Of a DNA stretch of 61,392 nt, positions 1-10,146 are shown in pieces. The DNA comes from UBA5951 sp009936885. GTDB taxonomy: Bacteria > Pseudomonadota > Alphaproteobacteria > Puniceispirillales > Puniceispirillaceae. Numbering within the stretch: position 1 is the stretch's first letter; every line of letters begins with the position of its first letter. Under the pieces are notes generated by a model. That model saw nothing but the letters and a program-made list of their open reading frames with translations, had not been told where the DNA came from and did not search any database. The stretch covers positions 1-61,392 of the forward strand of contig CALKVA010000003.1 in the NCBI GenBank assembly GCA_937996625.1. The letters are read 5' to 3'. Position numbers and translations under genes: made by a program.

Positions 1-328
<328 letters not shown>

Positions 329-436
329 CAGACGTAAAGGCAATCGTCTTTATCTCTAGTCGTTAAAGTTACCCAAATATGGATGTCTTCAACTATTTAT
401 ATAGGTTTTATTACCAATTTATGGTGAGGCCGGATG

Positions 437-552
437 ACCAGGTGGTTATAGCGTAGACGCCCCACCCGATCCCATCCCGAACTCGGCCGTGAAAATCTGC
501 AGCGCTGATGGTACTTTGTCTTAAGGCACGGGAGAGTAAGTCGCTGCCTGGT
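437..552 (+). rRNA. rrf: 5S ribosomal RNA
   Basis: The hallmark 5S core CCCGATCCCATCCCGAACTC lies at 465-484, and the GGTACTTTGTCTTAAGGCAC block and closing helix follow. The terminal helix pairs ACCAGG near 437 with CCTGGT near 547, which sets the ends to within a few bases. The 23S-5S spacer is about 108 bases. Confidence 0.93.
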
Positions 553-619
553 CTTCCGGTTTCATCATAGTCAAAAACCTATTACCTTGTTTAGCATATT
601 ACCCCAAAATTATGATTGT

Positions 620-696
<77 letters not shown>

Positions 697-723
697 ACTA
701 TATTACATAAATACAATATACTT

Positions 724-750
724 GCCGCCTTTATCTGAGGCGGCTTTTTT
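724..750 (+). terminator. Rho-independent terminator of the rRNA operon
   Basis: A perfect 7-bp GC-rich stem, GCCGCCT and AGGCGGC, encloses a 7-nt loop and is followed directly by a T run. It lies 28 bases after tRNA-fMet and ends the 23S-5S-tRNA transcript. Confidence 0.92.
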
Positions 751-1109
751 ATTATTAAAATTATTGCTGCGTTGATTGACGGTTTTTAGAAAGGCTTAAT
801 GCTCGGCTCTAGCAGTCGTTACGCTTCGACTGTCTTAAACCGATTTATCGAATTCTTGCCTGAACCTTGAACCTTGTGCATCGTTATTTTGAAGTAAATT
901 TCTGAAATTTCTCTCATTTTACCTTAACTAGGTATTGTAAAGCTAATTCTAGTGTTTTTTTTGAATACTCAGTTCATTGCAGCATTTCATTCGTGTGACT
1001 TAAAATGTATCAGGGTCCTCTCACCCACATACGATTAATAATAATAAATAAATGTTTGGCCAAATAAAAAATATGGTATTACAGATATTTAAACACCAAA
1101 TGCAAAAGA
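751..1109. other. Intergenic stretch without a recognised gene
   Basis: About 360 bases lie between the rRNA terminator and the DMT exporter. I find no convincing reading frame, RNA gene or repeat, only AT-rich sequence that presumably holds the promoter of the next gene. Confidence 0.5.
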
Positions 1110-2018
1110 TTGGAGAGGCTGATTAATAACAATATTCGAGCAATTTTAATTTGCTTATGTGCCTACTTTTGCTTTGACTTAATGGCTGTCCACGTTCGCT
1201 TTTTGTCCTCGCGTTATAATCCTCAGGAACTTTCTTTATATAGAAACGTTTTGGGTGTTATCCCAGCCATTCTATATCTAGCTTATGAAAGACAATTAAC
1301 TTTTAGATGGGCTGATTATCGCCTTAAAAAGTGGCGTTTGGCAGTAGTTCGCGGCCTACTTATAGCTATTGCGCAACTCATGCTATACAGTTCTTTAATG
1401 CGGTTAGAATTAGCTACTGTTTCTGCTTTAGGACAAACTATCGCAATTTTTGTAGTTTTAATTGCAATAGTTATTTATGCCGAGAGGATTGGTCTCTGGA
1501 GATGGGGAGCTGTAGTTACCGGCCTTTTAGGGGCATTAATGATTGTTCGTCCTGGCACTGATGTGTTTACGTGGTATGCTCTGTTACCAATAGGGGCGGC
1601 TTTTTGTTATGCTGCATCTACCGTTACGCTGAGAAGTTTTGAAAAGGGTGTTTCCAGCGCAATTTTATTTTTATATTCGTCGGTCGCATCCGCCTTCGGA
1701 GCTTTAATTCTAGCAATCGGCACAACCAGTTTTTCACCAATATATTATTTTACTGATGCTTTGATTATTATCAGTATGTCATTTTTTGGTGGTTTTGGAG
1801 TTGTGTTTTTAATGTATGCTTTCCGAAACGCACCATCTTCAGCTCTAGCACCATTTAGTTATTTTAGTCTAATAAACGCATTCTTATTTGGTTGGATATT
1901 TTTTGGAGAATTTCCAATAAACAAACTCTTTCCAGGAATTATATTTATTGTCGCTTCTGGGCTTGTGATTATTTGGCGGGAGAAAAATAAAAGTAACAGT
2001 CTACCTCATAGAAAATAA
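1110..2018 (+). CDS. DMT-superfamily permease (EamA domains)
   Basis: This 302-residue integral membrane protein has about ten hydrophobic segments in two EamA repeats (roughly 10-140 and 155-290). The second repeat carries the family-typical proline/aromatic block around 246-269, ending in GWIFFGEFP. EamA proteins export or exchange metabolites and amino acids across the inner membrane; the substrate cannot be read here. The frame opens with TTG at 1110 and no strong ribosome binding site is seen, so the exact start is uncertain. It is followed by a glutathione transferase on the same strand without obvious functional coupling. Confidence 0.8.
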   Translation: MERLINNNIRAILICLCAYFCFDLMAVHVRFLSSRYNPQELSLYRNVLGVIPAILYLAYERQLTFRWADYRLKKWRLAVVRGLLIAIAQLMLYSSLMRLELATVSALGQTIAIFVVLIAIVIYAERIGLWRWGAVVTGLLGALMIVRPGTDVFTWYALLPIGAAFCYAASTVTLRSFEKGVSSAILFLYSSVASAFGALILAIGTTSFSPIYYFTDALIIISMSFFGGFGVVFLMYAFRNAPSSALAPFSYFSLINAFLFGWIFFGEFPINKLFPGIIFIVASGLVIIWREKNKSNSLPHRK

Positions 2019-2095
2019 GCGTTGGGATAGACAAAAAATTTCTTTTGAAAGTTGTTATTTAACATATAATATTGGAAGTAGTTTTAGGAGACAGC

Positions 2096-2908
2096 ATGTT
2101 ATCACTTTACCATTTTCCGCAGTCAACTTGTAGTATCAAGGTTCGATTATTGCTAGAAGAAAAGAAACTTGAATGGCAAAGTAATCAGCTTATTTCTTCA
2201 GAACATCATCATCTTTCAGATTGGTATTTAAAGCTAAATCCAAATGGTGTTGTTCCTACTTTAATTGATGATGACTTACCAATTTTTGAATCAACATCTA
2301 TCCTAGAATATATAGAGGATAAATATACTGAAACAAATTTTAGACTTGCTAATTTGTTTTTGCGAAGTCAAATGCGAGCTTTTCTTGTTTTTGTTGACGT
2401 CTGGCCAACTCCAGCCGTTCGCACCCCCTCATTTCAATTCGGGGGGTTGCTAAAAAAATTTACAGCAATGTCAGATGAGAAATTCAGCAGCCTTGTTAAA
2501 AAAAGACCATTAAAAGCGGAATTTTATAATTCATTTGATAAAAACAAAGGATTTTCAGACACCCAAATTTTTTCATCCTTCGATGTAATAGTCAGAACTG
2601 TTAAACGTATGGATGAAATGCTTCAAAAGTTTGGTGGACCATGGTTGTTGGGAGAGGATTACTCTCTTGCTGATATGGCAGTTCTACCTTTAATTGACAG
2701 AATGCAGGATTTAGGGCTAGACGGACTTTGGCTTAATACATTTCCATCCATTTCGGATTGGTTATCGCGCGCTCAACAGAGACCTGCAACTATTAAAAGT
2801 TATGTTGATGGGAGCAGATTGTCCGAACAATTCCCTGATTTGGTGGGTGGTGCAGGAGCGTTATCCGATTTTACGGATGCCTATTTCAAAGTTAAAGTGG
2901 AAAGTTAA
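2096..2908 (+). CDS. Glutathione S-transferase family protein
   Basis: This cytosolic protein of 270 residues has the GST architecture. The N-terminal thioredoxin-like domain carries PQSTCS near residue 8, the cis-proline motif NGVVPTLID and the ESTSILEYI helix start. The all-helical C-terminal domain (about 90-250) contains GEDYSLADMAVLPLI, the N-capping box. ATG 2096 is chosen over the upstream in-frame TTG at 2072 because TTAGGAG sits six bases before it. The family conjugates glutathione or performs glutathione-dependent isomerisation or cleavage; the substrate is unknown. A long inverted repeat follows the stop codon. Confidence 0.85.
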   Translation: MLSLYHFPQSTCSIKVRLLLEEKKLEWQSNQLISSEHHHLSDWYLKLNPNGVVPTLIDDDLPIFESTSILEYIEDKYTETNFRLANLFLRSQMRAFLVFVDVWPTPAVRTPSFQFGGLLKKFTAMSDEKFSSLVKKRPLKAEFYNSFDKNKGFSDTQIFSSFDVIVRTVKRMDEMLQKFGGPWLLGEDYSLADMAVLPLIDRMQDLGLDGLWLNTFPSISDWLSRAQQRPATIKSYVDGSRLSEQFPDLVGGAGALSDFTDAYFKVKVES

Positions 2909-2925
2909 ATTAGCCTGACCTTATT

Positions 2926-2998
2926 AACCGATAATGCATATACCATCCAGAGATTATCGGTTGCAGTCACTTTACATAACTGGTTGGGTTATATAACC
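2926..2998. promoter_or_regulatory. Inverted repeats upstream of TRAP operon 1
   Basis: AACCGATAAT (2926-2935) and ATTATCGGTT (2953-2962) form perfect 10-base arms around a 17-base gap. Just downstream is the perfect 12-base palindrome GGTTATATAACC at 2987-2998. They lie in the 222-base gap before the TRAP solute-binding gene. They could be operator sites or, for the first, a 3' hairpin of the GST transcript. Confidence 0.4.
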
Positions 2999-3130
2999 AG
3001 ATTAATCGCAATGGATGCCCATTAGGGAGTTGAGTCTTAAAAAAGTTGCCCAATTCTTTCTTTGCGTTTAAAAATTGATTTGAGAACAACGCCGTGTCGT
3101 AAAAGATAAAAATAATAGGGAGAAATTAAA

Positions 3131-4222
3131 ATGGAACGTAGAGATTTTATCAAAAACACAGCCCTCATAGGGGCAACAACAGCAGCATTAAGCTCACCTG
3201 CACTAGCGCAAAGCAAAAAAAAATGGATTGCTGTATCCGCATTTGGTAAAGCGGGGCTTCTTGGTCAAGCGTTGGATGGTTTTGCTAATTCAGTTGGTGA
3301 AATGTCCGGTGGCAGGCTTACTATCGATACCTATCATGCCGGTGAATTAGTTGCTCCTTTTGAAGCGATTGATGCCGTTCAATCGGGAACAGCTCAAATG
3401 GGTTATGGAGCGCCTTATTACTGGACAGGAAAATCTGACTCAATTTCTTTTGTTGCGTGCATGCCATTTGGACTGAATGTTCAGGAGCAAAACGCATGGT
3501 GTTATTATGGTGGCGGAATCGAATTAGCTGATAAGACAGCCTATAATCCGCTTGGTCTTAAATTTTTACCTATGGGAAATACTGGCAACCAAATGGGTGG
3601 TTGGTATCGTAAAGAAGTTAATACTGTGGCTGACCTTCAGGGATTGAAATTCAGAATGCCTGGACTGGGCGGAGAAATACTAAAAACCTTTGGCACTAAT
3701 GTTATTAATTTACCAGGCTCTGAGGTGCTTGCGGCACTTACATCTGGTGCAATCGACGGAACAGAGTGGATTGGCCCAGCTGCTGATTTGGGATCTGGTT
3801 TATATAAGGTATGTAAGAACTACTACTATCCTGGTTGGCATGAGCCAGCTACGATCCTAGACAGCTTTTATGATTTGAAGGAATGGGAAGCGCTAGATGA
3901 TGATCTAAAAATGATTGTAAAGCAGGCCGCTGCAAATACAAATCTGATGGTTCTATCTCGTTTTCAAGCTGCTAATAATACAGCTCTACAGACATTAATT
4001 AATGAGCATGATGTAAATTTAGCGCCTTATTCCGATGAACTTATCAAGGCAATTGGTGAGCGGGCAACCACGGTTATCCCAGAGCTTGCCCAAAAATCGG
4101 CAGATGCAACAGAGCTTTATAATAATCTGGTTACATTCCGTAAAACAATGGTTCAATGGTCTGGCTATTCAGAAGGTAACTTTATGAATAAACGTATCGC
4201 TGCATCATTCCAGACGATATAA
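3131..4222 (+). CDS. TRAP transporter solute-binding protein (DctP family, keto-acid/mannitol type)
   Basis: This 363-residue periplasmic binding protein begins with a twin-arginine signal (RRDFIK at 3-8, hydrophobic stretch, cleavage after ALA at 26). The mature part carries the DctP/TakP-type landmarks FRMPG (174-178), AIDGTEWIGP (207-216) and YYPGWHEPA (233-241). These match the subgroup that binds 2-oxo acids, mannitol or chloroaromatic acids; the ligand is an inference. A GGGAG ribosome binding site precedes the ATG. The gene heads the set SBP-DctQ-DctM, and a strong hairpin follows it before the permease genes. Confidence 0.9.
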   Translation: MERRDFIKNTALIGATTAALSSPALAQSKKKWIAVSAFGKAGLLGQALDGFANSVGEMSGGRLTIDTYHAGELVAPFEAIDAVQSGTAQMGYGAPYYWTGKSDSISFVACMPFGLNVQEQNAWCYYGGGIELADKTAYNPLGLKFLPMGNTGNQMGGWYRKEVNTVADLQGLKFRMPGLGGEILKTFGTNVINLPGSEVLAALTSGAIDGTEWIGPAADLGSGLYKVCKNYYYPGWHEPATILDSFYDLKEWEALDDDLKMIVKQAAANTNLMVLSRFQAANNTALQTLINEHDVNLAPYSDELIKAIGERATTVIPELAQKSADATELYNNLVTFRKTMVQWSGYSEGNFMNKRIAASFQTI

Positions 4223-4238
4223 TTCATATTAGATCTTA

Positions 4239-4265
4239 AAATAGGGGCAGATTTTGCCCCTATTT
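4239..4265 (+). promoter_or_regulatory. Intercistronic hairpin after TRAP solute-binding gene
   Basis: An 11-bp perfect stem with a 5-nt loop (AAATAGGGGCA...TGCCCCTATTT) lies 17 bases after the SBP stop and 41 bases before dctQ. It lacks a clean T run, so partial termination or 3' protection of the SBP message is likelier than full termination. Confidence 0.65.
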
Positions 4266-4305
4266 ATTCCCAATATATATCTCACTTTATAAAAGATGTT
4301 TAGCA

Positions 4306-4806
4306 GTGATTGATTATATTACAAATCGTATTGATAGAATCTCAGACTTGTTTGGCGTATTGGTTGGCTGGATGATGATTTGCCTTGTAATTAATGTCGC
4401 AGTGGTGGTTCTTCTAAGATATTTGTTTTCTATCGGCTTTATATGGATGCAGGAGCTATATATATGGTTTCATTCTACTGCATTTTTATTAGGCGCAGGT
4501 TATACGCTTCTTCATAATGGGCATGTAAGGATTGATGTTATTTACCGCAATCTTTCTGAGAGAAGCCGTGCAATTATTAATTGTCTTGGAACACTCGGTC
4601 TTGCTCTGCCTGTCTTGCATCTTATATATACCAAAAGTCTGCCGATGATTACACGCTCATGGTCTGTTTGGGAAGGTTCAGTCGAAGCAGGGGGGCTGCC
4701 AGGTGTCTATCTGTTTAAAACGTTAATAGCGGTTTTCGCGGTTGCATTTGCATTGCAATTTATCTCCCTCTTCTTAAAAAACGTTAAGATCATAATTTCA
4801 AAATGA
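4306..4806 (+). CDS. TRAP transporter small permease (DctQ family)
   Basis: This protein of 166 residues has four hydrophobic helices, the usual size and topology of DctQ. The WMQELYIWFHSTAFLLGAGY segment around 47-66 is the conserved helix 2 region with its acidic residue. It forms the inner-membrane complex with the DctM protein that begins 13 bases downstream. The frame opens with GTG at 4306 and has a weak ribosome binding site, consistent with lower expression than the binding protein. Confidence 0.88.
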   Translation: MIDYITNRIDRISDLFGVLVGWMMICLVINVAVVVLLRYLFSIGFIWMQELYIWFHSTAFLLGAGYTLLHNGHVRIDVIYRNLSERSRAIINCLGTLGLALPVLHLIYTKSLPMITRSWSVWEGSVEAGGLPGVYLFKTLIAVFAVAFALQFISLFLKNVKIIISK

Positions 4807-4819
4807 CGGAAACTCTTTT

Positions 4820-6199
4820 ATGGATCCTGAATTATTATCTCTAATCATGTTTGGCGGCACTATCTTAGCGTTGTTGCTAGGGTTTCCAGTGGCAATGACG
4901 CTTGGGGGCTCTGCTCTGATATTTGCCTATATCGGTGATGGATTTGGGCTTTTTAATTCAGGAATGCTAAATGTATTTCCTTTAAGAATCTTGGGCATTA
5001 TGAAAAATGAGCCGCTAATTGCGGTTCCTTTATTTGTTTTTATGGGGGTAATGCTTGAGAAATCTAATATTGCGGGTGATCTGCTGCACTCTATGGGTAG
5101 CTTATTTGGAAATTTAAGAGGCGGACTTGGTATATCAGTCCTTCTCGTTGGTGCATTAATGGCAGCATCAACTGGTATCGTAGGTGCTACTGTCGTCACG
5201 ATGGGTTTGATGAGTATGCCGGTAATGCTTCGCGCCGGTTATAGTCCTAAATTAGCGTCAGGATTAATTTGCGCATCTGGAACTTTGGGTCAAATAATAC
5301 CGCCCTCAATTGTTTTAATTATTCTTGGGGATATCTTGCAGGGTGCAAATGAGCAGGCTGCTTTTAAAAACGGCATTCTAGTACCAGAACCCATTACCGC
5401 AATTGATCTGTTTGCTGGGGCGCTTCTGCCAGGCTTGATTATGGTTCTGTTATATATTCTTTTTCAGATATTCCTTGCAATTTGGTTTCCAAAATCCTGT
5501 CCGGCGATTAAGCAAATTGATTATATAGCAGAAGGAAAACAGGTGAAATCCATCTATTCTGTTATCATCCCGCCATTAATCTTAATCATTCTTGTGTTAG
5601 GCTCCATTTTGGCTGGTATTGCAACGCCCACCGAATCTGCTGCGGTCGGCGCTGTTGGTGCTGTTTTACTTGCGGTTAGAAGAGGTGGTCTTTCATACAC
5701 TAATTTAATGTTGGTATCGCGCGAGACAGTTAAAATTACATCAATGATTTTTATGATTTTAATAGGGGCTTCTCTATTCTCTCTCGTTTTTAGGGGGTTT
5801 GGCGGCGATCAATTGATAGAGCAATTTCTAGCAAATTTGCCAGGTGGTGAGGTTGGCGCTTTTGTTACCGTCATGATGGTGATGTTTTTAATGGGATTTT
5901 TTTTAGATTTTATCGAAATCATTTTTATAATGGTGCCTCTTGTTGGCCCGCCCTTAATCGGGATGGGGTTTGACCCTATTTGGCTTGGTATTATGATTGC
6001 GGTGAATTTGCAGACCAGCTTTTTAACGCCACCATTTGGATTTTCTTTGTTCTATCTACGCGGTGTTGCACCGCCAGAGGTTCGAACCAATGATATTTAT
6101 TTAGGTGTGTTGCCGTTTATTGGACTGCAATTATTTGCACTTCTGATGTTCTGGACTTTTCCAAATATAATCTCATGGCTACCAGAATTATTATTCTGA
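4820..6199 (+). CDS. TRAP transporter large permease (DctM family)
   Basis: This 459-residue membrane protein has about 12 helices and the DctM signature positions GTLGQIIPPS (154-163) and TPTESAAVGA (269-278). It is the sodium-coupled translocation subunit working with the preceding DctQ and the periplasmic binding protein. It is the last gene of the operon. The next gene is convergent, with an 80-base AT-rich gap. Confidence 0.92.
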   Translation: MDPELLSLIMFGGTILALLLGFPVAMTLGGSALIFAYIGDGFGLFNSGMLNVFPLRILGIMKNEPLIAVPLFVFMGVMLEKSNIAGDLLHSMGSLFGNLRGGLGISVLLVGALMAASTGIVGATVVTMGLMSMPVMLRAGYSPKLASGLICASGTLGQIIPPSIVLIILGDILQGANEQAAFKNGILVPEPITAIDLFAGALLPGLIMVLLYILFQIFLAIWFPKSCPAIKQIDYIAEGKQVKSIYSVIIPPLILIILVLGSILAGIATPTESAAVGAVGAVLLAVRRGGLSYTNLMLVSRETVKITSMIFMILIGASLFSLVFRGFGGDQLIEQFLANLPGGEVGAFVTVMMVMFLMGFFLDFIEIIFIMVPLVGPPLIGMGFDPIWLGIMIAVNLQTSFLTPPFGFSLFYLRGVAPPEVRTNDIYLGVLPFIGLQLFALLMFWTFPNIISWLPELLF

Positions 6200-6278
6200 T
6201 TTCTACAAATAACACCATAAAAAATATCTTAAAAATAATAAAAGATACGGTTTTAGTTATCGGCCAGAATACTCATAC

Positions 6279-6815
6279 TCATTGTGAGAAGGCTTTTATT
6301 TTTTCAAATTCAAAGTGGTCTGCACTATCTTTTTTTGCATAATAAACGTCTTCAACAATTCCGTTTTCGCCTATTAATATATCTGTTACAGCAATATCAA
6401 GATGACCTTTGATTGGCATTGGAACGAACCCTTTTAAAATAGCTGGAAAAACACGATGGCCCTTAAAAAGTAAGGTTGATAATAGTTTTGAATATGAGCG
6501 CTCAATCTCATATTTTTTAAAATATTCAAAATGTTCATCTGCCAATATCGTGAATGGAAGAGAGCCATGTTTCTTCATGGTCTGTTGTAGGTTATCTATT
6601 GGTGAGTGGAAGATACCAACATGCATAAAGTTTTTACCAAACTCATTAAATTTCTTTTTGAATTCCATTAATCGTAAATTGCAAAAGCTACACCCAGCCA
6701 CACGATAAAAAGTCACCAGAACTTTTCTGCCCTTAGTTTCAGACAGTTTAAACGCACCGCCATTTACTTGAGGGAGAATAATTTCGTCTAATTTATTCCC
6801 TTTAGTTATTTTCAT
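6279..6815 (-). CDS. Peroxiredoxin-like (AhpC/TSA, thioredoxin fold) protein
   Basis: This protein of 178 residues has a thioredoxin-like fold. The VLVTFYRVAGCSFCNLR segment places a CxxC pair at Cys42 and Cys45, where peroxiredoxin-like and thioredoxin-like reductases carry their active cysteines. It has no signal peptide and is probably cytosolic. It resembles the alkyl hydroperoxide reductase/thiol antioxidant superfamily more than classical thioredoxins. It is a single gene, convergent with the TRAP operon and divergent from the RND gene. Confidence 0.75.
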   Translation of the reverse strand: MKITKGNKLDEIILPQVNGGAFKLSETKGRKVLVTFYRVAGCSFCNLRLMEFKKKFNEFGKNFMHVGIFHSPIDNLQQTMKKHGSLPFTILADEHFEYFKKYEIERSYSKLLSTLLFKGHRVFPAILKGFVPMPIKGHLDIAVTDILIGENGIVEDVYYAKKDSADHFEFEKIKAFSQ

Positions 6816-7009
6816 TACTCAACCCGCTATACATCCGTTTATTATCTCAACTATCCCAATAACAACTTAGTTTTTTTTAGTCATTAAAAAAAGCTATTTG
6901 GTCAAATGCCTAAAAACATAGCAGAGGGAGCATAAATTTTCAGACCTGACATATTTAGTAAGTTTTTCAGAAAAGAGATGATATTGAAGCTTAAAAAAGG
7001 AGTTTAATA

Positions 7010-10000
7010 GTGTCAGAGAATAAGTTATTTTTCGAAAAATTTGCTGATTTTGTTGTTCGCAAACGCTTTTGGATGGTGCTACTCACACTCATTGTAGCTT
7101 TTGCAGTTTATGCAGGAATTCCCAATCTACGGCTTGACACTGATGGCCGGGTTTTTATGGGGCCTGATAATCCTGATAAGCAGACACTTGATTTGTTTGA
7201 GCAGGAATTTGCAAAGGATGATAATTTAAACATTCTTTTGATACCAAAGGACGGCGTTGTATTCTCACCAGAAACCTTACAAATAGTTCACGAACTTACC
7301 GAAGATGCGTGGAATTTACCGTATGTTCGGTTGGTAAATTCTATTACGCGCTTTCAAAATAGTTATTCAGAAGAGGATATGCTTGTGGTCGAGGATTTGA
7401 TTCCTGACCCATATTTGGTATCACAAGCAGAAGCAGAAGCTGCTAGAAAAATTGCTTTATCACGTATTGAAATTCAAGGCTCTCTTATTAATGAGCAAGC
7501 TTCTATGACAGCCATTAATATAATTTTCAGATTGCCTGGGTTGAATTTGGCAAGCGAAATTCCGACGATTATGGCTGACGCAAATCCGCTATTGCAACGC
7601 TATCGCGATACCTATCCAGATCTGCAATTTCAAATAACAGGTTCTGTTCCGCTGGGGGAGCAATTTGCAGTTGCAAGTCAGGATGATGGTCAGAGTCTAA
7701 CGCCTGCTATGCTGCTTGCCATGCTGCTTATTGTTGGTTTTTTACTGCGAACAATATCGGGTGTGTTTTCAGTTTTATTAGTAGCCACTTTATCGGCGCT
7801 AATTTCCCTTGGGGCGCTTGGCTGGAGTCTCATACCTCTTAACTCAGCAACAGCGATTGCGCCATTAATGATCATAACGCTAGCAGTTGCAAGCACGGTT
7901 CATATATTATCCTCGGTGCGCCAAACGATGCTTGAAACAGCTGATAAGCAGGTCTGGGCTACCAGGGCTATTAGTGAACACGGACTTGCAATTACAGTTG
8001 CTGTTTTTACAACAGCCATTGGTTTCTTATCTTTGAATTTTTCAATCTCACCCCCTTTCCAGCAACTTGGAAATATGGTGGCGGCGGGAATGGTTGGTGT
8101 TTGGGTCTTTACAATGTTTCTTTTGCCAGCATTGATATGCTGGTTGCCTATGAAACAGAAAAAGACATCTGCACTTACTGATAAGCTGATTATGAAGCTT
8201 TGCGAATGGGTTATTAAAAATCAAAAACTTTTACTTCTTTCAATACCTGTAATAATTATTTGTTTTGCAGTTGGTATTAGTAAAATAAAACTCGAAGATG
8301 ACTTTCTTCGTTACTTTGATGAGAGATATGAAATCCGTCAGGCAACTGATTTTTACGAAGATAATATTGGCGGTTTGAATGTAATGGAATATCCAGTTGA
8401 GACTGGAGTTGAAAGTGGGATTAATTCTGTTGAATATCTGCGCACTATTGAGGATTTCACAGAGTTTCTAAGAGCCCAGCCACAAATAAGCTCTGTTCGT
8501 TCCATAACAGACATTATTAAGCGTTTGAATCAAAATATGAATGGGGATAATACAGAATTCTATAAGCTTCCTGAAACAGATGAAGAAGCATCTCAATATC
8601 TATTCTTATATGAGTTATCTCTGGGGTATGGAATGGATTTAACAGATCAGATAAATGTGGATAGATCCGCGGTTAGAATAACGGCTTATGTGCCGCGCAC
8701 GACAACTGCTGAATTGCAGAGATTAGATGCCACTATCCAGGACTGGTTTGCTGAAAATGCTTCTGAATTACAAAGCCCTGTGACGGGTCAAACCCATGTA
8801 TATACAATGATATCAGCGCGGGATGTACCAGCGATGCTTCAGGGTACTATTTTGGCTTTGATATTTATCTCTGGTGTAATCTTGCTGGTATTACGAAATG
8901 TAAAGCTTGGATTTATATCGCTGGTGCCAAATCTGGTGCCTGCTGCGATGGCATTCGGATTATGGGGATATACCGTCGGCTCTGTTACTTTGGCAGTATC
9001 CATTGTAGCAGCCATGACATTAGGTATTGTTGTCGATGATACTGTGCATTTTCTATTGAAATATGCAAATGCAAAGAAAAGTGGAAAATCACCAGAAGAA
9101 TCAGTGCGATACGCATTTAAATCTGTTGGTATGGCGCTTACCATAACATCCATTGGCCTTGTTGTGGGGTTTGTTATTCTTGGCCAATCTGGTTTTGCCG
9201 TAAATAGAGATTTGGCAAGACTAACAGCCGTGACATTAGCGGTGGCTCTATTTGTTGATTTCCTATTCCTACCACCCTTATTAATTTGGATTGATAAAAT
9301 GAAAAAGACATCTCTTTCAACACCGATAATTTTGCTACCATTGGCATTCTTGACAATAACGCCTTTTACTATTATGCCGCAACCTGCCTTGGCTTCTGCT
9401 GAGAAGGGGTTAGAAATCGCTGAGGAAACAGCCCTCAGAGATTACGGATTTGGGGATTTTTCTGTTGAGGGGCAAATGATACTAAAAAACAAAGCAGGCA
9501 AGGAAAGTGTGCGTAAATTTACAACAACTACCTTAGAAAATCCTGATTTGAGTGAGGGAGATAAAAGTGTGATTGTCTTCTCAGAGCCGCGCGATGTGAA
9601 AGGCACTGCTCTACTAACGCATACTAAAATAGAGCCCGAAGATGATTCTCAATGGATTTTTCTGCCTGCAATCAAGCGCACAAAACGGATTTCATCATCA
9701 AATAGAACAGGTAAATTTGTATCATCTGAATTTTCATATGAAGATTTAGGCTCAGAAGAAGTGGAGGATAATGAACATATCTGGCTTGCAGATATGCCTT
9801 GTCCAACTGATGAGAGCTTGACCTGTGCTCAAGTTGAAAGCCGTCCAAAAAATGCCCGTTCTGGTTATTCTAAAAGAGTGTCTTATACAGATTTGGATGA
9901 ATATCGTGTGCATAAGATAGAATTTTATAATCGTCGCGGAGATTTAGAAAAAGTTCTAACATTCGACGATTATAGTCAGTATCTAGGCCAATATTGGCGC

Positions 10001-10132
10001 TCACACAAAATGATTATGGAAAATATTCAAACTGGAAAATCCACTAAGCTTAATTGGGGGGAATATAGTTTCAGAAAGGGTCTGACAGAACAGGATTTTA
10101 CACCGCAGGCATTAGAGAGATCATCAAGATAA
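7010..10132 (+). CDS. RND-superfamily exporter fused to a LolA-like (outer-membrane lipoprotein-sorting-type) domain
   Basis: This protein of 1040 residues starts at GTG 7010 with AAGGAG seven bases upstream. Residues 1-765 are an MMPL/SSD-type RND permease: one N-terminal helix, a periplasmic loop, a helix bundle (about 228-385), a second loop, and a second bundle containing VVDDTVHF near 675. Residues about 790-1040 match the LolA-like domain normally made as a separate exported protein in such operons, including the CPTDESLTC cysteine pair. The junction at residue 764 is a methionine followed by a signal-peptide-like stretch ending in PALASA. It is probably co-transcribed with the beta-barrel gene 14 bases downstream. 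Confidence 0.85.
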   Translation: MSENKLFFEKFADFVVRKRFWMVLLTLIVAFAVYAGIPNLRLDTDGRVFMGPDNPDKQTLDLFEQEFAKDDNLNILLIPKDGVVFSPETLQIVHELTEDAWNLPYVRLVNSITRFQNSYSEEDMLVVEDLIPDPYLVSQAEAEAARKIALSRIEIQGSLINEQASMTAINIIFRLPGLNLASEIPTIMADANPLLQRYRDTYPDLQFQITGSVPLGEQFAVASQDDGQSLTPAMLLAMLLIVGFLLRTISGVFSVLLVATLSALISLGALGWSLIPLNSATAIAPLMIITLAVASTVHILSSVRQTMLETADKQVWATRAISEHGLAITVAVFTTAIGFLSLNFSISPPFQQLGNMVAAGMVGVWVFTMFLLPALICWLPMKQKKTSALTDKLIMKLCEWVIKNQKLLLLSIPVIIICFAVGISKIKLEDDFLRYFDERYEIRQATDFYEDNIGGLNVMEYPVETGVESGINSVEYLRTIEDFTEFLRAQPQISSVRSITDIIKRLNQNMNGDNTEFYKLPETDEEASQYLFLYELSLGYGMDLTDQINVDRSAVRITAYVPRTTTAELQRLDATIQDWFAENASELQSPVTGQTHVYTMISARDVPAMLQGTILALIFISGVILLVLRNVKLGFISLVPNLVPAAMAFGLWGYTVGSVTLAVSIVAAMTLGIVVDDTVHFLLKYANAKKSGKSPEESVRYAFKSVGMALTITSIGLVVGFVILGQSGFAVNRDLARLTAVTLAVALFVDFLFLPPLLIWIDKMKKTSLSTPIILLPLAFLTITPFTIMPQPALASAEKGLEIAEETALRDYGFGDFSVEGQMILKNKAGKESVRKFTTTTLENPDLSEGDKSVIVFSEPRDVKGTALLTHTKIEPEDDSQWIFLPAIKRTKRISSSNRTGKFVSSEFSYEDLGSEEVEDNEHIWLADMPCPTDESLTCAQVESRPKNARSGYSKRVSYTDLDEYRVHKIEFYNRRGDLEKVLTFDDYSQYLGQYWRSHKMIMENIQTGKSTKLNWGEYSFRKGLTEQDFTPQALERSSR

Positions 10133-10146
10133 AAAAGGTTTAATTC

